A DNA stretch of 64,000 nt, from assembly GCA_905200545.1 (NCBI GenBank), contig CAJKKQ010000001.1, positions 62,001 through 126,000 on the forward strand. Direction: 5' to 3'. Shown one piece after another: positions 25,406 through 35,040 of the stretch (positions are counted from its first letter, which is position 1; the number at the start of each line of letters is the position of its first letter). The notes beneath the pieces are model-generated. The model did not search any database, was not told the DNA's origin, and was given only the letters and a program-made list of their open reading frames with translations. This DNA comes from an uncultured Oscillibacter sp. (GTDB taxonomy: Bacteria > Bacillota > Clostridia > Oscillospirales > Oscillospiraceae). Both the position numbers and the translations under genes were made by a program.

Positions 25406-27163
25406 TCAGGCTCCTTTCAGTGTCTTTGGCAGAACGATCTTTGCAGATGTCCCTACCCCCTTTTCACTGGTAAATACAAGGCCATATTGCGGTCCGGCCA
25501 AAATGCGTATCCGGTCATTGACATTGACAACGCCGTAACTGTTTGTCCGGTTTTCTCCGGTATGCTCCATGGCCTCACGAACCGACCGCAAGGTCTCTTC
25601 ATCCATCCCGGCGCCATTGTCCAGAACCTCGATCTCAATCTCATCCTCCCGAGACAGCACTTGAATCATCAGCAAACATTTCCGGTCACACAGCTTGATG
25701 CCATGATACAGCGCATTTTCCACCAGAGGCTGCAGTATCAGCTTCGGCACGAAATACTTCTCGGTCTCCGGATCCACGCAGAACGAATAATCGAATTGAT
25801 TCTCATACCGGATCTTCTGAATGACCAGATAGCTCCGAACATGCTCCACTTCCTCACGAACTGTAATCAGGTCTCTCCCCTTGGACAATCCTATGCGAAA
25901 GAACGTGGTCAGAGCCGTAACCATCTCCGTGGTCTTTTGCACATCACCCCGGCGCGCCAGCCAATTAATGGAATCCAGAGAATTATAAAGGAAATGGGGA
26001 TTGATCTGAGCCTGAAGCGCCTTGAATTCCGCAGTCCGCATGCGCTCCTGCTCGGTCTTCAACGTTTCCACCAGCTGTCCGATCTTTTCACTCATCTCCT
26101 GAATACTGGAGGCCAGCTTGCCGATTTCATCCCCCCTCTCCGGGGGAAGGGGCTGGCCAAAGATTCCCTGTTCCACCTGCAGGACATACTCCTGGATCCG
26201 GCGAATGGGTTTAAATTCATAGTCGGCCAAATAGCGTGAAATAATGATATTCAGCAAAAATGCCACCAGCATGGCCACCAGAAACACCAGCAGGATGGCC
26301 TGGCTGTCGTCCTTCAGTTCATCCTTGAACACCACGCCCGTCATGACCCAGCCGGTGGAGGGCAGGCGGTCAAACAGCAGCAGACGGTCCTTCAAGTCTG
26401 CGGATTCCATCCGCAGTCCCACCGCCGTCTGTCTGGTTCGTTCTGCTGCTTCCTTCACCACTTCCTCGTCCGCGGAGATTCCCTGCAGAACGATGTTGTC
26501 CTCCACATCCACCAGGATAATGGTTCCTCTCCTGCCGAAATCCGCACTCATCAGCTTGTCCAGATAGGACTGCTTTACCTCTACAATCACAATGCCGCAC
26601 GGCGATCCGCCGTCCTGCTGCGGAAGCGACACCGCAAGGCTCAGCACGGCATCGCTCAGATTGTCCGTCACAAGGGAGCCCGCATCACTGGCAAACCAAC
26701 GGGAATCCGCATGATTCCGAATGCTCAGATAGGTTTCCTGATCCAGGAAAAGCTCCTCCCGCACGGAATAATACCGGGATTTTGCGATGGTTCCGTCGTC
26801 CAGCCAGATATAAATACCATTTAGGCCTTCATACATATTGGAAATCTGCTTGAGCCTGTCGCTCAGCCTCTGAGCGAGGGAATCTTCCGCTTCCGGCGTT
26901 TTCTGACGCAGGAGGTTCTGCACCGTATCATCCACGGTTACCATATGGGCTGCCGCCTGCATATCAGAGAGCACCTCATTTACGCTCTCACTGTCTTTTT
27001 CCACGATCTGCATGACCAGCCGCAGCGCTCCATCTGAAATCCGGGCGTCAGAAACTCTGTATATCATATATCCGGTGACACTCAGCGGCACCATCATCAA
27101 AAGTGTGAAATAAAGAACCAATCTGAATCGCAGAGACCCTGTGAAAAACGCGAAGAACCGCAA
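25406..27163 (-). CDS. YesM-type sensor histidine kinase
   Basis: Membrane kinase partner of the following response regulator. It has a first membrane segment, a long extracellular sensor region of about 250 residues, a second segment (LLVFLVAMLVAFLLNIII), a HAMP domain and the LytS/YesM kinase core. Its phospho-accepting His is in LQAQINPHFLYNSLDSI, and the ATP-binding part has NGAGMD. The start is uncertain: a GTG at 27253 gives 615 residues, but its first 30 residues look non-coding and include a TATAAT-like sequence. A TTG at about 27163 with GAAAGGCGG upstream gives a natural signal-anchor start, so I use that. Confidence 0.88.
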   Translation of the reverse strand: MRFFAFFTGSLRFRLVLYFTLLMMVPLSVTGYMIYRVSDARISDGALRLVMQIVEKDSESVNEVLSDMQAAAHMVTVDDTVQNLLRQKTPEAEDSLAQRLSDRLKQISNMYEGLNGIYIWLDDGTIAKSRYYSVREELFLDQETYLSIRNHADSRWFASDAGSLVTDNLSDAVLSLAVSLPQQDGGSPCGIVIVEVKQSYLDKLMSADFGRRGTIILVDVEDNIVLQGISADEEVVKEAAERTRQTAVGLRMESADLKDRLLLFDRLPSTGWVMTGVVFKDELKDDSQAILLVFLVAMLVAFLLNIIISRYLADYEFKPIRRIQEYVLQVEQGIFGQPLPPERGDEIGKLASSIQEMSEKIGQLVETLKTEQERMRTAEFKALQAQINPHFLYNSLDSINWLARRGDVQKTTEMVTALTTFFRIGLSKGRDLITVREEVEHVRSYLVIQKIRYENQFDYSFCVDPETEKYFVPKLILQPLVENALYHGIKLCDRKCLLMIQVLSREDEIEIEVLDNGAGMDEETLRSVREAMEHTGENRTNSYGVVNVNDRIRILAGPQYGLVFTSEKGVGTSAKIVLPKTLKGA

Positions 27164-27256
27164 ATGTGCACCGCCTTTCGTAAGCTTTCCGCCGTACGTG
27201 TCAATTATACACAAGAGACCTCTCTCTTTCCAGTACGCAGGCAGAGAACGCACATC

Positions 27257-27290
27257 GCCTTGAGCCGGCCTGGTTAGGCCGGCTCAAGGC
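27257..27290. terminator. Perfect 15-bp hairpin between livF and the kinase gene
   Basis: Arms 27257-27271 and 27276-27290 are exact reverse complements with a 4-base loop. There is no T-run on either side, so it may be a factor-dependent terminator, an mRNA stabiliser for the liv operon, or a processing site. Confidence 0.5.
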
Positions 27291-27332
27291 AACATGCAGA
27301 GGATTGCAATCTGTCTGTGAGCATCTCCTCCA

Positions 27333-28052
27333 TTATTCTTCACCCAGGTACATCTTTCGAACCTGGTCATTTTCCAGCAGCTTGGCACCGGTATCCTCCA
27401 GGGTGATATTGCCTGTCTCCATGACATACCCCCGGTCAGCCACAGCCAGCGCCATACTGGCATTCTGTTCCACCAAAAGGATCGTGGATCCAAGTCCCCG
27501 CAGCCTGGGGATGATCTCAAACACCTCGTCGATAAAAATGGGGGCCAGGCCCAGAGAGGGTTCGTCGAGAATCAGCAGCCGCGGATTGGAAATCATGGCG
27601 CGAACCATGACCAGCATCTGCTGTTCGCCGCCGGAGAGGGTTCCCGCCAGCTGCGTAATCCGCTCCTTCAGACGGGGGAATATCTCAAAGAGGCCCTCCA
27701 CCTCCTCCTGAATCTTCTTGGGATCGTCCTTTCTCAGGAAAGCGCCCATCTGGATATTTTCCATAACCGTCAGCTTGGGAAACACATGCCGGGACTCCAG
27801 AACCTGGGCAATGCCCCGCTTGGCCACCGCATGGGAGGGAAGCCCGTAAATGCTCTTTCCCTCAAAGAGGATGGAGCCGCCGCAGGGCTTCAGGATCCCG
27901 GAAATACAACGGAGCAGCGTCGTCTTTCCGGCTCCGTTTGCGCCAATCAGCGCTACTACCTCACCCTGATTCACGCACAGGCTGACGCCTTTCAAAGAAC
28001 GAATGGCACCGTATTTGTGCTCAAGTTCTTTCACTTCCAGCAGATTTTGCAC
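27333..28052 (-). CDS. livF: Branched-chain-amino-acid-type ABC ATPase LivF
   Basis: One of two ATPases of a Liv-type (HAAT) importer. It has Walker A IGANGAGKTT, signature LSGGEQQMLVMVRAM, Walker B LLILDEPSLGL and the family ending (KMYLGEE). The GTG at 28052 gives a typical length of 239 residues and has a GGAAGGGGGG site; the open frame extends to 28139 but those residues are a low-complexity Arg-rich shadow of livG. The gene overlaps the livG end by about 32 bases, so translation is coupled. Confidence 0.93.
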   Translation of the reverse strand: MQNLLEVKELEHKYGAIRSLKGVSLCVNQGEVVALIGANGAGKTTLLRCISGILKPCGGSILFEGKSIYGLPSHAVAKRGIAQVLESRHVFPKLTVMENIQMGAFLRKDDPKKIQEEVEGLFEIFPRLKERITQLAGTLSGGEQQMLVMVRAMISNPRLLILDEPSLGLAPIFIDEVFEIIPRLRGLGSTILLVEQNASMALAVADRGYVMETGNITLEDTGAKLLENDQVRKMYLGEE

Positions 28053-28818
28053 GTGCGACACCCCCCTTCCCCAGATATGCCTCGATGACCTTCTGATTCG
28101 TCTGGATCTCCTGCGGAACACCCTCCGCGATCTTGGCACCGTGATCCAGAACCGTGATCTGATCAGACAGGCTCATGGCCAGCTTCATGTCGTGCTCAAT
28201 CATCAAAATGGTAATCCCCTGGGCACTGATGGCGCGGATAATCCGGATCAGGTTGTCCTTTTCCACGGAGTTCATTCCGGCGGAGGCCTCGTCCAACATC
28301 ATCAGCTTAGGCTGGCTGGCAAGGCCGCGCACAATCTCCAGCAAGCGCTGCTCACCGTAGGGCAGGTTGCAGGCCAGCTCGCCGGCGCGTTTGCTCAGTC
28401 CCACAAAATCCAGCAGCTCAAAGGCCCGGTCTATCATCCGCCGTTCCTCTTCCCGCTCCTTTTTGGTGCGGAGGATAGCGGAAACCACGCCGGAACCGGT
28501 GCGGCAATGCTGCCCCACGATCACATTTTCCAATACGTTCATGGTGGAAAAGAGGCTGATGTGCTGGAAGGTTCTGGCAATTCCCAGCTGATTGATCTCA
28601 TGCCGCTGTCTGCCGTTAATCGTCTGGCCCTCCAGCACCACGTTTCCGGAAGTTGCCTGATAAACGCCGCTGATGACATTGAAGCAGGTGGTTTTCCCGG
28701 AGCCGTTGGGCCCCAGAAGCCCGTGGATCTCACCCTTTTCCACACTCATGTTCAGATCGTTGATCGCTTTGAGACCTCCGAACTGCATCGTCACATGGTC
28801 GACTTTCAGTAGTTCCAT
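28021..28818 (-). CDS. livG: Branched-chain-amino-acid-type ABC ATPase LivG
   Basis: Second ATPase of the importer, 265 residues. Walker A is LGPNGSGKTT; the signature is atypical as LPYGEQRLLEIVRGL, which is normal for LivG; Walker B is LMLDEASAGM. The last 15 residues after EAYLGKGG are a short extra tail that overlaps livF. It starts three bases after the livM stop. Confidence 0.93.
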   Translation of the reverse strand: MELLKVDHVTMQFGGLKAINDLNMSVEKGEIHGLLGPNGSGKTTCFNVISGVYQATSGNVVLEGQTINGRQRHEINQLGIARTFQHISLFSTMNVLENVIVGQHCRTGSGVVSAILRTKKEREEERRMIDRAFELLDFVGLSKRAGELACNLPYGEQRLLEIVRGLASQPKLMMLDEASAGMNSVEKDNLIRIIRAISAQGITILMIEHDMKLAMSLSDQITVLDHGAKIAEGVPQEIQTNQKVIEAYLGKGGVARAKSAGSERT

Positions 28819-28821
28819 GGT

Positions 28822-29844
28822 TCAGCCCTCCTGTGCAGTGTCTTTGCCGTTTTTCGGGCCCCGCCGCTCAGGCACCTTGTTCAGCAGATGATAATAGCGG
28901 TTGCGGATCGTACCGGCGATGCCATTGGGCATAAAGAACAGCACGAAGATAATCAGCGCGCCGTAAATGAGCATCTGGTATTCGCCGAACTGCTGGAGCA
29001 CCTCCGTGACGAAAATAATAATCGCCGAGCCGATGATGGGGCCGCAGAAGGTGCCCATGCCCCCCACCAAAATCATGACCAGGAACATGGAGGACTGATC
29101 TGCCGAAAAGGACTCCGGGCTGATAAAGCGCACCAGATGTGCATACAGAGCTCCGCCAATACCGGCATAAAAGGCGGAAATCGTAAAGGCCATGGATTTA
29201 TAAGTAGACAGCTTCATGCCGAACGCCTCGCTGGCATCGGGATTGCACTTGATGGCGCTCATGGCGCGTCCTACGCGGGAATCCACGATGCGCTGTTTGA
29301 TGATCAAGCCCAGAACCACCAGCGCCACCACAAAATAGAGATAGGAGCCCTTACTGGTCAGCTGGAAGCCGAAGAAACTCACGGTAGGGATCCCGCCGAT
29401 GCCGTTTGCGCCCCCGGTCAGCGATGTAGGCCCGTTCAAGGCCAGGAGCCGGACGATTTCTCCAAAGCCAATGGTGACTATGGCGAGGAAGTGGTGTACC
29501 AGCTTGGAGCACGGGATGGCCAGGAAATATCCCACCAGAGCGGCTATGCTGGCTCCCAGCAGCATGGACAGCAATACCGGCAGCCCCGCCTTGCTGAGGA
29601 TGGCACTGAAATAAGCTCCGATGGCATAAAAACCCGCCTGGCCCAGGGAAATCTGTCCGGAGTAACCGAAGAGAATGTCAAAACCGGAATTGACGATGAT
29701 GTAGATCCCCAGGGTACATATAATCAGGTGCATATAGGTCTGCTCCGGAAACAGAACAGGGTACAACAGCACCAGTGCCACCAGGCCCACCGCGAATATC
29801 TTCTGAAATTTGGAATTGGCGGCGATTGTCATAACTCGATTCAT
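28822..29844 (-). CDS. livM: Branched-chain-amino-acid-type ABC permease LivM
   Basis: Membrane subunit of 340 residues with about ten hydrophobic segments. The LivM hallmarks are GYSGQISLGQAGFYAIGAY near residue 55 and the cytoplasmic SRVGRAMSAIKCNPDASEAFG loop. It pairs with LivH to form the channel and lies between livH and livG in the usual order. Confidence 0.93.
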   Translation of the reverse strand: MNRVMTIAANSKFQKIFAVGLVALVLLYPVLFPEQTYMHLIICTLGIYIIVNSGFDILFGYSGQISLGQAGFYAIGAYFSAILSKAGLPVLLSMLLGASIAALVGYFLAIPCSKLVHHFLAIVTIGFGEIVRLLALNGPTSLTGGANGIGGIPTVSFFGFQLTSKGSYLYFVVALVVLGLIIKQRIVDSRVGRAMSAIKCNPDASEAFGMKLSTYKSMAFTISAFYAGIGGALYAHLVRFISPESFSADQSSMFLVMILVGGMGTFCGPIIGSAIIIFVTEVLQQFGEYQMLIYGALIIFVLFFMPNGIAGTIRNRYYHLLNKVPERRGPKNGKDTAQEG

Positions 29845-29861
29845 GCGCTCTCACCCCTTCC

Positions 29862-30728
29862 TCAGTCCGCTTTGACCTTCAAAATGCCGTGAGGCATTAC
29901 GAAGAGAACCAGAATCAGTACGCCGAAGGAAATAATATCCTTAAAGGACGAGGAGATATAGCCGGCAGCCATGGTCTCCACAACCCCGAAAATCAAACCG
30001 CCGATAATGGCGCCGTACATATTTCCGTAGCCCCCCAGGACTGCCGCCGCGAAGCCCTTTGTGGAGAGGATGGCACCCATCTTCGGGTACACACCGTAAA
30101 TGGGAGCCAGGAGGATGCCCGCCACTGCGGACAAAGCCGCTGCCAGCGCCCACGCAATTCCCACCGTCAGGGGCACATTGATGCCCACAACGCCAGCCGC
30201 CATGGGATCCTGGGCTGCTGCCCGCAGGCTGGTTCCCAGCTTGGTACGGCTCATGAACAGATGCAGACCGACCATACAGGCGATGGTCACCAATACAATC
30301 GCGATCTGCTGGGGAGAGATCGAGATATTGGCGATGCTGATGGGGTTTTCTCCCAGTGCGGAGGGAAAATTCTTGACATCAGATCCCCAGACGATCATGG
30401 CAAAGTTTTTCAGAAAAATAGAAAGGCCAATGGTTGCCAGCACAATGTGAATCTGCTGTGCTCCCCGCTTCAGCAGCGGGCTGATCATACCGCGCTGGAG
30501 CACGATGCCAAAGAGGAACATGATCCCGATTGCCAGCAGAACTGCCAGCACAAAGGGAATATGTAAGCTGACGTAAATGGTATACGCCACGTATGCACCC
30601 AGCATAAAGATCTCGCCCTGCACAAAGGACATCAAAGCGGATGCACTGTAGATCAAGCTGTATCCCAGGCCGATAAGCGCGTAAATACAGCCAACGGCGA
30701 TCCCGCCGACCAATAACTGCCCAAACAT
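29862..30728 (-). CDS. livH: Branched-chain-amino-acid-type ABC permease LivH
   Basis: Membrane subunit of 288 residues, about eight hydrophobic segments. It has GLGYSLIYSASALMSFVQGE near the N-terminus and RTKLGTSLRAAAQDPMAAGV in the ATPase-contact loop, both typical of LivH. AAAGGAG precedes the ATG. A hairpin separates it from the binding-protein gene. Confidence 0.93.
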   Translation of the reverse strand: MFGQLLVGGIAVGCIYALIGLGYSLIYSASALMSFVQGEIFMLGAYVAYTIYVSLHIPFVLAVLLAIGIMFLFGIVLQRGMISPLLKRGAQQIHIVLATIGLSIFLKNFAMIVWGSDVKNFPSALGENPISIANISISPQQIAIVLVTIACMVGLHLFMSRTKLGTSLRAAAQDPMAAGVVGINVPLTVGIAWALAAALSAVAGILLAPIYGVYPKMGAILSTKGFAAAVLGGYGNMYGAIIGGLIFGVVETMAAGYISSSFKDIISFGVLILVLFVMPHGILKVKAD

Positions 30729-30749
30729 AGTTTCTCTCCTTTTTATAAA

Positions 30750-30778
30750 GGGCGGTCGGCAAATAGTTCCGACCGCCC
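30750..30778 (-). terminator. Intercistronic hairpin between livK and livH
   Basis: A 10-bp GC-rich stem (30750-30759 with 30769-30778) ends in TTTATAAAA on the minus strand. Such partial terminators usually let the binding protein be made in excess over the membrane subunits. Confidence 0.6.
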
Positions 30779-30785
30779 CTTGGGA

Positions 30786-31943
30786 TTACTGCGCTTCCAC
30801 GTATTTTCCGTCCTGGATCTGGAAGATGCGCATGGAGTCAATGCCCTCGCCGTTTTTCCCCACGTAAGAGAAGGTCCCCGCAAGGCCCACATGGCCGTCA
30901 ATGTTGTTGTATGCATCCCGGAGTGCCTCGCCGCTGTCGGCCTGGGCAGCCTCCATAGCCTCGGCAATCATCATGACACCGTCATATGCGCGGAAGGCAT
31001 TGTCGGATGCAGGGGGTTCACCGAACTCCTCAATATAGCGCTCCAGGAACTCTTTCATCAATTCGTCCTCGGCGTCATTGGGATCGCTGTAAACGATGTA
31101 CTGGGAAGCAAACGCCACTCCGTTGGCGGCGTCGCCGGCATTTTCCAGAATCTCAGGCAGGGTGTAGCTCTCAGAGCCCAGGATCGGGCCGTCGAAACCG
31201 GATTGACGCAGCTGCTTTGTCACTGCGCCCAGATCGTCACCCAGGCACCAGACAAAGACCGCATCGGGCTCACTGGCACTGATCTTGGCAAACTGGCCGG
31301 TAAAATCCCGGTCGCCGTCGGTCATGGTCTCACTGGCCACGAATTCAATGTCATAGTCCTTGCAGGCCTCCTGGAATTCTTCTGCACCGGACGTGCCGTA
31401 CTCACTGTTGCTGGTAAACAGCGCGATCCTCCGCAGGTTCTGGGAATCGGCATACTTAGCCAGCTGCTTGGCGGAAACAGAGCTGTTGGAAATGGAGCGG
31501 AACAGGTACGTGTATCCCTGCTCCAGCCACGTGGGAGACGTACCGCCGGAGACGCAGATGGTCTTGGCCTCCTCAATGACAGGCGCCGCCGCCTGGACAT
31601 TGGCGGAGTGGAGGGAGCCGAAGATCGCGTTGACCTTGTCCACCTGAACCAGCTTTGTAGCTGCTTTCACGGCCTCCTCCGGCGAGGACTTGTCATCATA
31701 GGAAACGATTTCCAGCTGCTTGCCCAGTACGCCGCCGGCCTCGTTCAATTCATTCACCGCGATCTGCACACCGTTGAGGGCAGCCTGTCCAGCCTGGGCT
31801 GTTCCGCCGGTCAGCGGCCCGAAATAGCCGATCTTGATGGTAGACGAAGCGGAATCCTCACTGCTGCTGCCTTGGCTGCCGCAGCCGGCCAGCGCGGTCA
31901 GCATCAGCATACAGGCCAGTGCAAGACAAATCTTCTTTTTCAT
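30786..31943 (-). CDS. Liv-type substrate-binding lipoprotein
   Basis: A 385-residue type 1 periplasmic binding protein of the Leu/Ile/Val-binding family. It has a lipobox (ALAGCGS), a Ser-rich linker, IKIGYFGPLTGGTAQAGQAA, then NEAGGVLGKQLEIVSYDD. Members bind amino acids, short amides, urea or aromatic acids, so the operon name does not fix the substrate. The start is the ATG before KKKICL; an upstream GTG at 32051 has no site and is probably untranslated leader. Confidence 0.92.
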   Translation of the reverse strand: MKKKICLALACMLMLTALAGCGSQGSSSEDSASSTIKIGYFGPLTGGTAQAGQAALNGVQIAVNELNEAGGVLGKQLEIVSYDDKSSPEEAVKAATKLVQVDKVNAIFGSLHSANVQAAAPVIEEAKTICVSGGTSPTWLEQGYTYLFRSISNSSVSAKQLAKYADSQNLRRIALFTSNSEYGTSGAEEFQEACKDYDIEFVASETMTDGDRDFTGQFAKISASEPDAVFVWCLGDDLGAVTKQLRQSGFDGPILGSESYTLPEILENAGDAANGVAFASQYIVYSDPNDAEDELMKEFLERYIEEFGEPPASDNAFRAYDGVMMIAEAMEAAQADSGEALRDAYNNIDGHVGLAGTFSYVGKNGEGIDSMRIFQIQDGKYVEAQ

Positions 31944-32261
31944 TTCGCATTCCTCTTTTCTTTTTATATTCTCTGCCGGAGGGGTTATCTGACTTATTTG
32001 TACCATATGGGGTTCTCTGGGGAAATCAACATTTCTATGATTTAGATTCACTTTTATATGATCGTAAATATTTTAATTTTTTCGAAAAAAAGTAAACGAC
32101 ACCTGCACAAATCTCACGTGCCTTTTTTGTTTCTTTTCCTAAATCTTGCAATCAGATATGCGGGTAAAGATGCGGAAAAAGCGTACAATCCCCGGGAAAC
32201 AGGGACAGCAACCGCTTAAAGGGAGACGCCGTTTCCAGCTGAAACGGCGTCTTACCACTGC
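31944..32261. other. Leader of the liv operon; no gene
   Basis: It holds the liv promoter and leader region (AT-rich 31944-32150; no clear consensus box pair) and the terminator of the upstream dehydrogenase operon (32224-32252). Confidence 0.5.
32224..32252 (-). terminator. Terminator of the pfkB-aldolase-dehydrogenase operon
   Basis: A perfect 12-bp stem with a 5-base loop. On the minus strand it is followed by CCCTTTAAG, a weak T-run. Confidence 0.6.
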
Positions 32262-33305
32262 TCAGGCATCAAAATCCAGGATGACTTTCAGCGCCTCTTT
32301 GCTCTGGACAAGGCGCATGGCCTCATGGATCTGCGTATAGGGGAGCACATGGGAATAGAAATCCTTGGGATTCACCTTCCCGCTTTCGATCAGGGAGATG
32401 GTCTCATCCATGATGGCATACTCTCCGTAGGGAAAGTTGAGCATATGGAGGGAGGTATTATCCTGCAGCCGGCTGGTATCCACCAGGAGATCGTTGCTTC
32501 GCAGCACACCCATGGAGCCCACTTTTCCGCCGGGCTTCACATGGCGGCTGGCCTCATAAAGGATATCCGTATACCCCACAATATCAATGGCAACATCAAA
32601 TTTTTTGCCCGCCAGGACCTCATCCACATCCTCCACGGAGGAATTGATGGTGCGCTCCGTCCCGGCGATCCGCTTCGACATCTCCAGGCGTTCCTGGATC
32701 TTGTCAATCTGGGTGACGTGCCCGCCGCGCAGGCCGCAGAACAAAGAGAGGGCCATTCCCATAGGCCCGGAGCCGTAAATCAGGACCTCCGTCCCCTGGG
32801 TCACGCCGAAATTCTTTGCAGCAGAATGGCTCTCCGCCAGGGACAGCAGCACGCCCGCATCTATGTAGCTCATGGTATTGGGGAAGCGGTGCTGCTTTAC
32901 CCACGGGAAGTCCCGCTCCGTAAACCCGTCTTCCAGCATGGCCTGGTTGTCACTGACCATGCCGTATTGCGCCATGCTGCCATGGGTCTTTTTGTAACCA
33001 TTTCCCACATCAGGATAGAGGTTTGGATGGATCCACCGCTCGCCCACATGGATATGGCGCACCTTTTTCCCCACAGCCACGATCTCACCTGCGCCCTCAT
33101 GGCCCAGCACGGTGGGAAAGGCACTGACACCGTTTCCCAGGTCGCCGCCTGTCCCTGTTATAATCTCCATATCGGTTCCGTTGCAGAACCCGCAGGCATG
33201 TACCTTTACAAGGGCCTCATAATCGCCCAATACCGGCATCGGCACATCGTCCACGACTCGGACATCATTGGGGCCCATAACCACAATCGCCTTCATGTAC
33301 TCCAT
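32262..33305 (-). CDS. Zinc-type alcohol/polyol dehydrogenase (MDR family)
   Basis: A 347-residue medium-chain dehydrogenase. It has the catalytic-zinc region CGFCNGTDME and GHEGAGEIVAVG, and an NAD-binding turn GSGPMGMAL. The usual four-cysteine structural zinc lobe is absent, so it is a one-zinc type, as in some polyol dehydrogenases. The ATG at 33305 has AGGGG eight bases upstream; GTG 33314 overlaps the aldolase. It is last in an operon with a PfkB kinase and class II aldolase, so it probably oxidises a polyol or reduces the aldolase product. Confidence 0.88.
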   Translation of the reverse strand: MEYMKAIVVMGPNDVRVVDDVPMPVLGDYEALVKVHACGFCNGTDMEIITGTGGDLGNGVSAFPTVLGHEGAGEIVAVGKKVRHIHVGERWIHPNLYPDVGNGYKKTHGSMAQYGMVSDNQAMLEDGFTERDFPWVKQHRFPNTMSYIDAGVLLSLAESHSAAKNFGVTQGTEVLIYGSGPMGMALSLFCGLRGGHVTQIDKIQERLEMSKRIAGTERTINSSVEDVDEVLAGKKFDVAIDIVGYTDILYEASRHVKPGGKVGSMGVLRSNDLLVDTSRLQDNTSLHMLNFPYGEYAIMDETISLIESGKVNPKDFYSHVLPYTQIHEAMRLVQSKEALKVILDFDA

Positions 33306-33310
33306 CTCAA

Positions 33311-34141
33311 TCACCCCTTGTTCTGAAACATGCGGATCTTTGTCCGGGCCAATTCTCTGGTAGCGGTCTTGGCAGAGCGGTACATCTTGTAAATGTCTCT
33401 GGTTGCCAGCGCTTCCTCCAGCCCCTCCATAAAGGCCAGCCGCACCTCAGTGGCCACATTGATCTTGCGGATGCCAAGCGAGATCGCTTTTTTGATCATA
33501 TCCTCGGGAATACCGGATCCCCCGTGAAGGACCAGCGGCGGTGCGCCCAATTTCCGGCAGGCCTCCAGCCGCTGAAAATCCAGATTGGGCGTCCCTTTGT
33601 AAATACCATGGGCGTTTCCGATCCCCACCGCCAGCGCGTCGCAGTCTACCACCTCAATAAAGCGGCGCACCTCGTCCAGATCCACAAGATTGGCCGTCTG
33701 GTGAGAGATCCCGTCCTCCACACCGGAAATCGCCCCCAGTTCACACTCCACGGACACGCCTACTGCATGGGCGGCCCGAACCACAGCGGCGCTCTCCTGC
33801 ACATTTTCTGCAAAGGGATGATGGGAGCCGTCGTACATGACAGAAGTAAAGCCGGCCCGCAGGCAGGTGATCACCTGCTCATAGCTGGCACCGTGATCCA
33901 GGTGCATCACAACCGGAAGATCGCTGCTCTCCGCAATCCGTCGGACCACGTCCGGCAGATGGCGCAGGCCTCCGGCCTGGATAGCCCCCTGTCCGATGGT
34001 CAGGATTACCGGGCACTGTTCCTCCTCCGCAGCCTCCATAATCGCCTCCGGAATCTCGATGTTGTCGATATTGAATCCCGGAATCGCGCTGTTCGTCCGC
34101 TCCGCAATCTGCAAAACTTCCCGCAATGTTGCCAACGGCAT
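33311..34141 (-). CDS. Class II ketose-bisphosphate aldolase family protein
   Basis: A 276-residue zinc-dependent aldolase (fructose/tagatose-bisphosphate family). It has SAIPGFNIDNIE near the start, the zinc motif HLDHGASYE with Asp preceding His, SVMYDGSHHPFAEN, and the Gly-rich HGGSGIPEDMIKK. It would split a sugar phosphate made by the PfkB kinase whose stop lies immediately upstream (34144). It is at the short end of the family, like tagatose-type enzymes. Confidence 0.92.
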   Translation of the reverse strand: MPLATLREVLQIAERTNSAIPGFNIDNIEIPEAIMEAAEEEQCPVILTIGQGAIQAGGLRHLPDVVRRIAESSDLPVVMHLDHGASYEQVITCLRAGFTSVMYDGSHHPFAENVQESAAVVRAAHAVGVSVECELGAISGVEDGISHQTANLVDLDEVRRFIEVVDCDALAVGIGNAHGIYKGTPNLDFQRLEACRKLGAPPLVLHGGSGIPEDMIKKAISLGIRKINVATEVRLAFMEGLEEALATRDIYKMYRSAKTATRELARTKIRMFQNKG

Positions 34142-34143
34142 TT

Positions 34144-35040
34144 TTATTCCCCCATTTCACGTAAAGTCTCTTCCAAGGTGGGCTCCGCAGCCCGTCCGCC
34201 AAGGCCCCGGCAGGTCAAGCCGGAAAAGGTATTGCAAAAACGCAGGATCCGCTCCAGGGGCCACTTGTTCATCAGGGCATACAAAAAGGCCCCGTGGAAG
34301 TTATCGCCCGCGCCCGTTGTATCCACCGCCTGAACCGCAATGGGCGGAGCCTGGCAGATGACCCCGTTCTCCAGCGCAATGGATCCCCGCTCTCCCAAGG
34401 TGATGCACACCATATCGGCGCCCTTTCCGGCATAGTACCGGCAAGCCTCCTCCGGCGGAAGGCCCAGCGTTTTTGCCACGGTCTTGTCATCCGGAATAAA
34501 TACGTCTGTGTACGGGAGCACCGCATCGATGCACGGTGCCGAAAGATTTCCGCCATCCACGGAAACAAGGGCATCTGTGTGCCCTTTGGCATATGCCGCC
34601 GCCTCCACCAAAAGGCCTTCATCCAGGCCTCCCAAGTGGATCATGCGGGCGCTTTTCAGGGCTTCTTTGTCCAGCATGTCCAAGGTCAACGCCCGGATAC
34701 AGCCTCCAAAATACGTAATGCAGCGCTTTCCGCTCCGTTCCACCTGAATCACGCTAAAAGGAGAATCCATACCGTCCATCTCAACGAGCTGCACAAAGGG
34801 GAGCTGCCTCCCAGCAATATCCGCTCTGATGAAATCAGTGACCTCTGAGGATCCGCCCACAGCCGTAATCAATCCAGCCCGGCCGCCCAGCTTTTGAAAG
34901 GCCGAAGCAGCAACAGAGGCAATGCCGCCGCAGGCGTGGGTCACCGCCCTGGCCGCTATCCGCTGATCAGAAGCCGGTGGTGCGTCTACCATCATCAAGA
35001 TATCCTTCGTGGCGGATCCGATAAACAGGCAATCCAGCAT
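34144..35040 (-). CDS. PfkB family carbohydrate kinase
   Basis: A 298-residue ribokinase-type kinase. It has the N-terminal sugar region CGGIASVAASAFQKLGG and the catalytic DTTGAGDNFHGAF, with Asp as base and an anion hole formed by GAGD. The ATG at 35040 follows GGGAGGAAG; the frame continues to 35091 without a site. It is the first gene of a three-gene catabolic operon and would phosphorylate a ketose or deoxy sugar. Substrate not predictable from sequence. Confidence 0.92.
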   Translation of the reverse strand: MLDCLFIGSATKDILMMVDAPPASDQRIAARAVTHACGGIASVAASAFQKLGGRAGLITAVGGSSEVTDFIRADIAGRQLPFVQLVEMDGMDSPFSVIQVERSGKRCITYFGGCIRALTLDMLDKEALKSARMIHLGGLDEGLLVEAAAYAKGHTDALVSVDGGNLSAPCIDAVLPYTDVFIPDDKTVAKTLGLPPEEACRYYAGKGADMVCITLGERGSIALENGVICQAPPIAVQAVDTTGAGDNFHGAFLYALMNKWPLERILRFCNTFSGLTCRGLGGRAAEPTLEETLREMGE

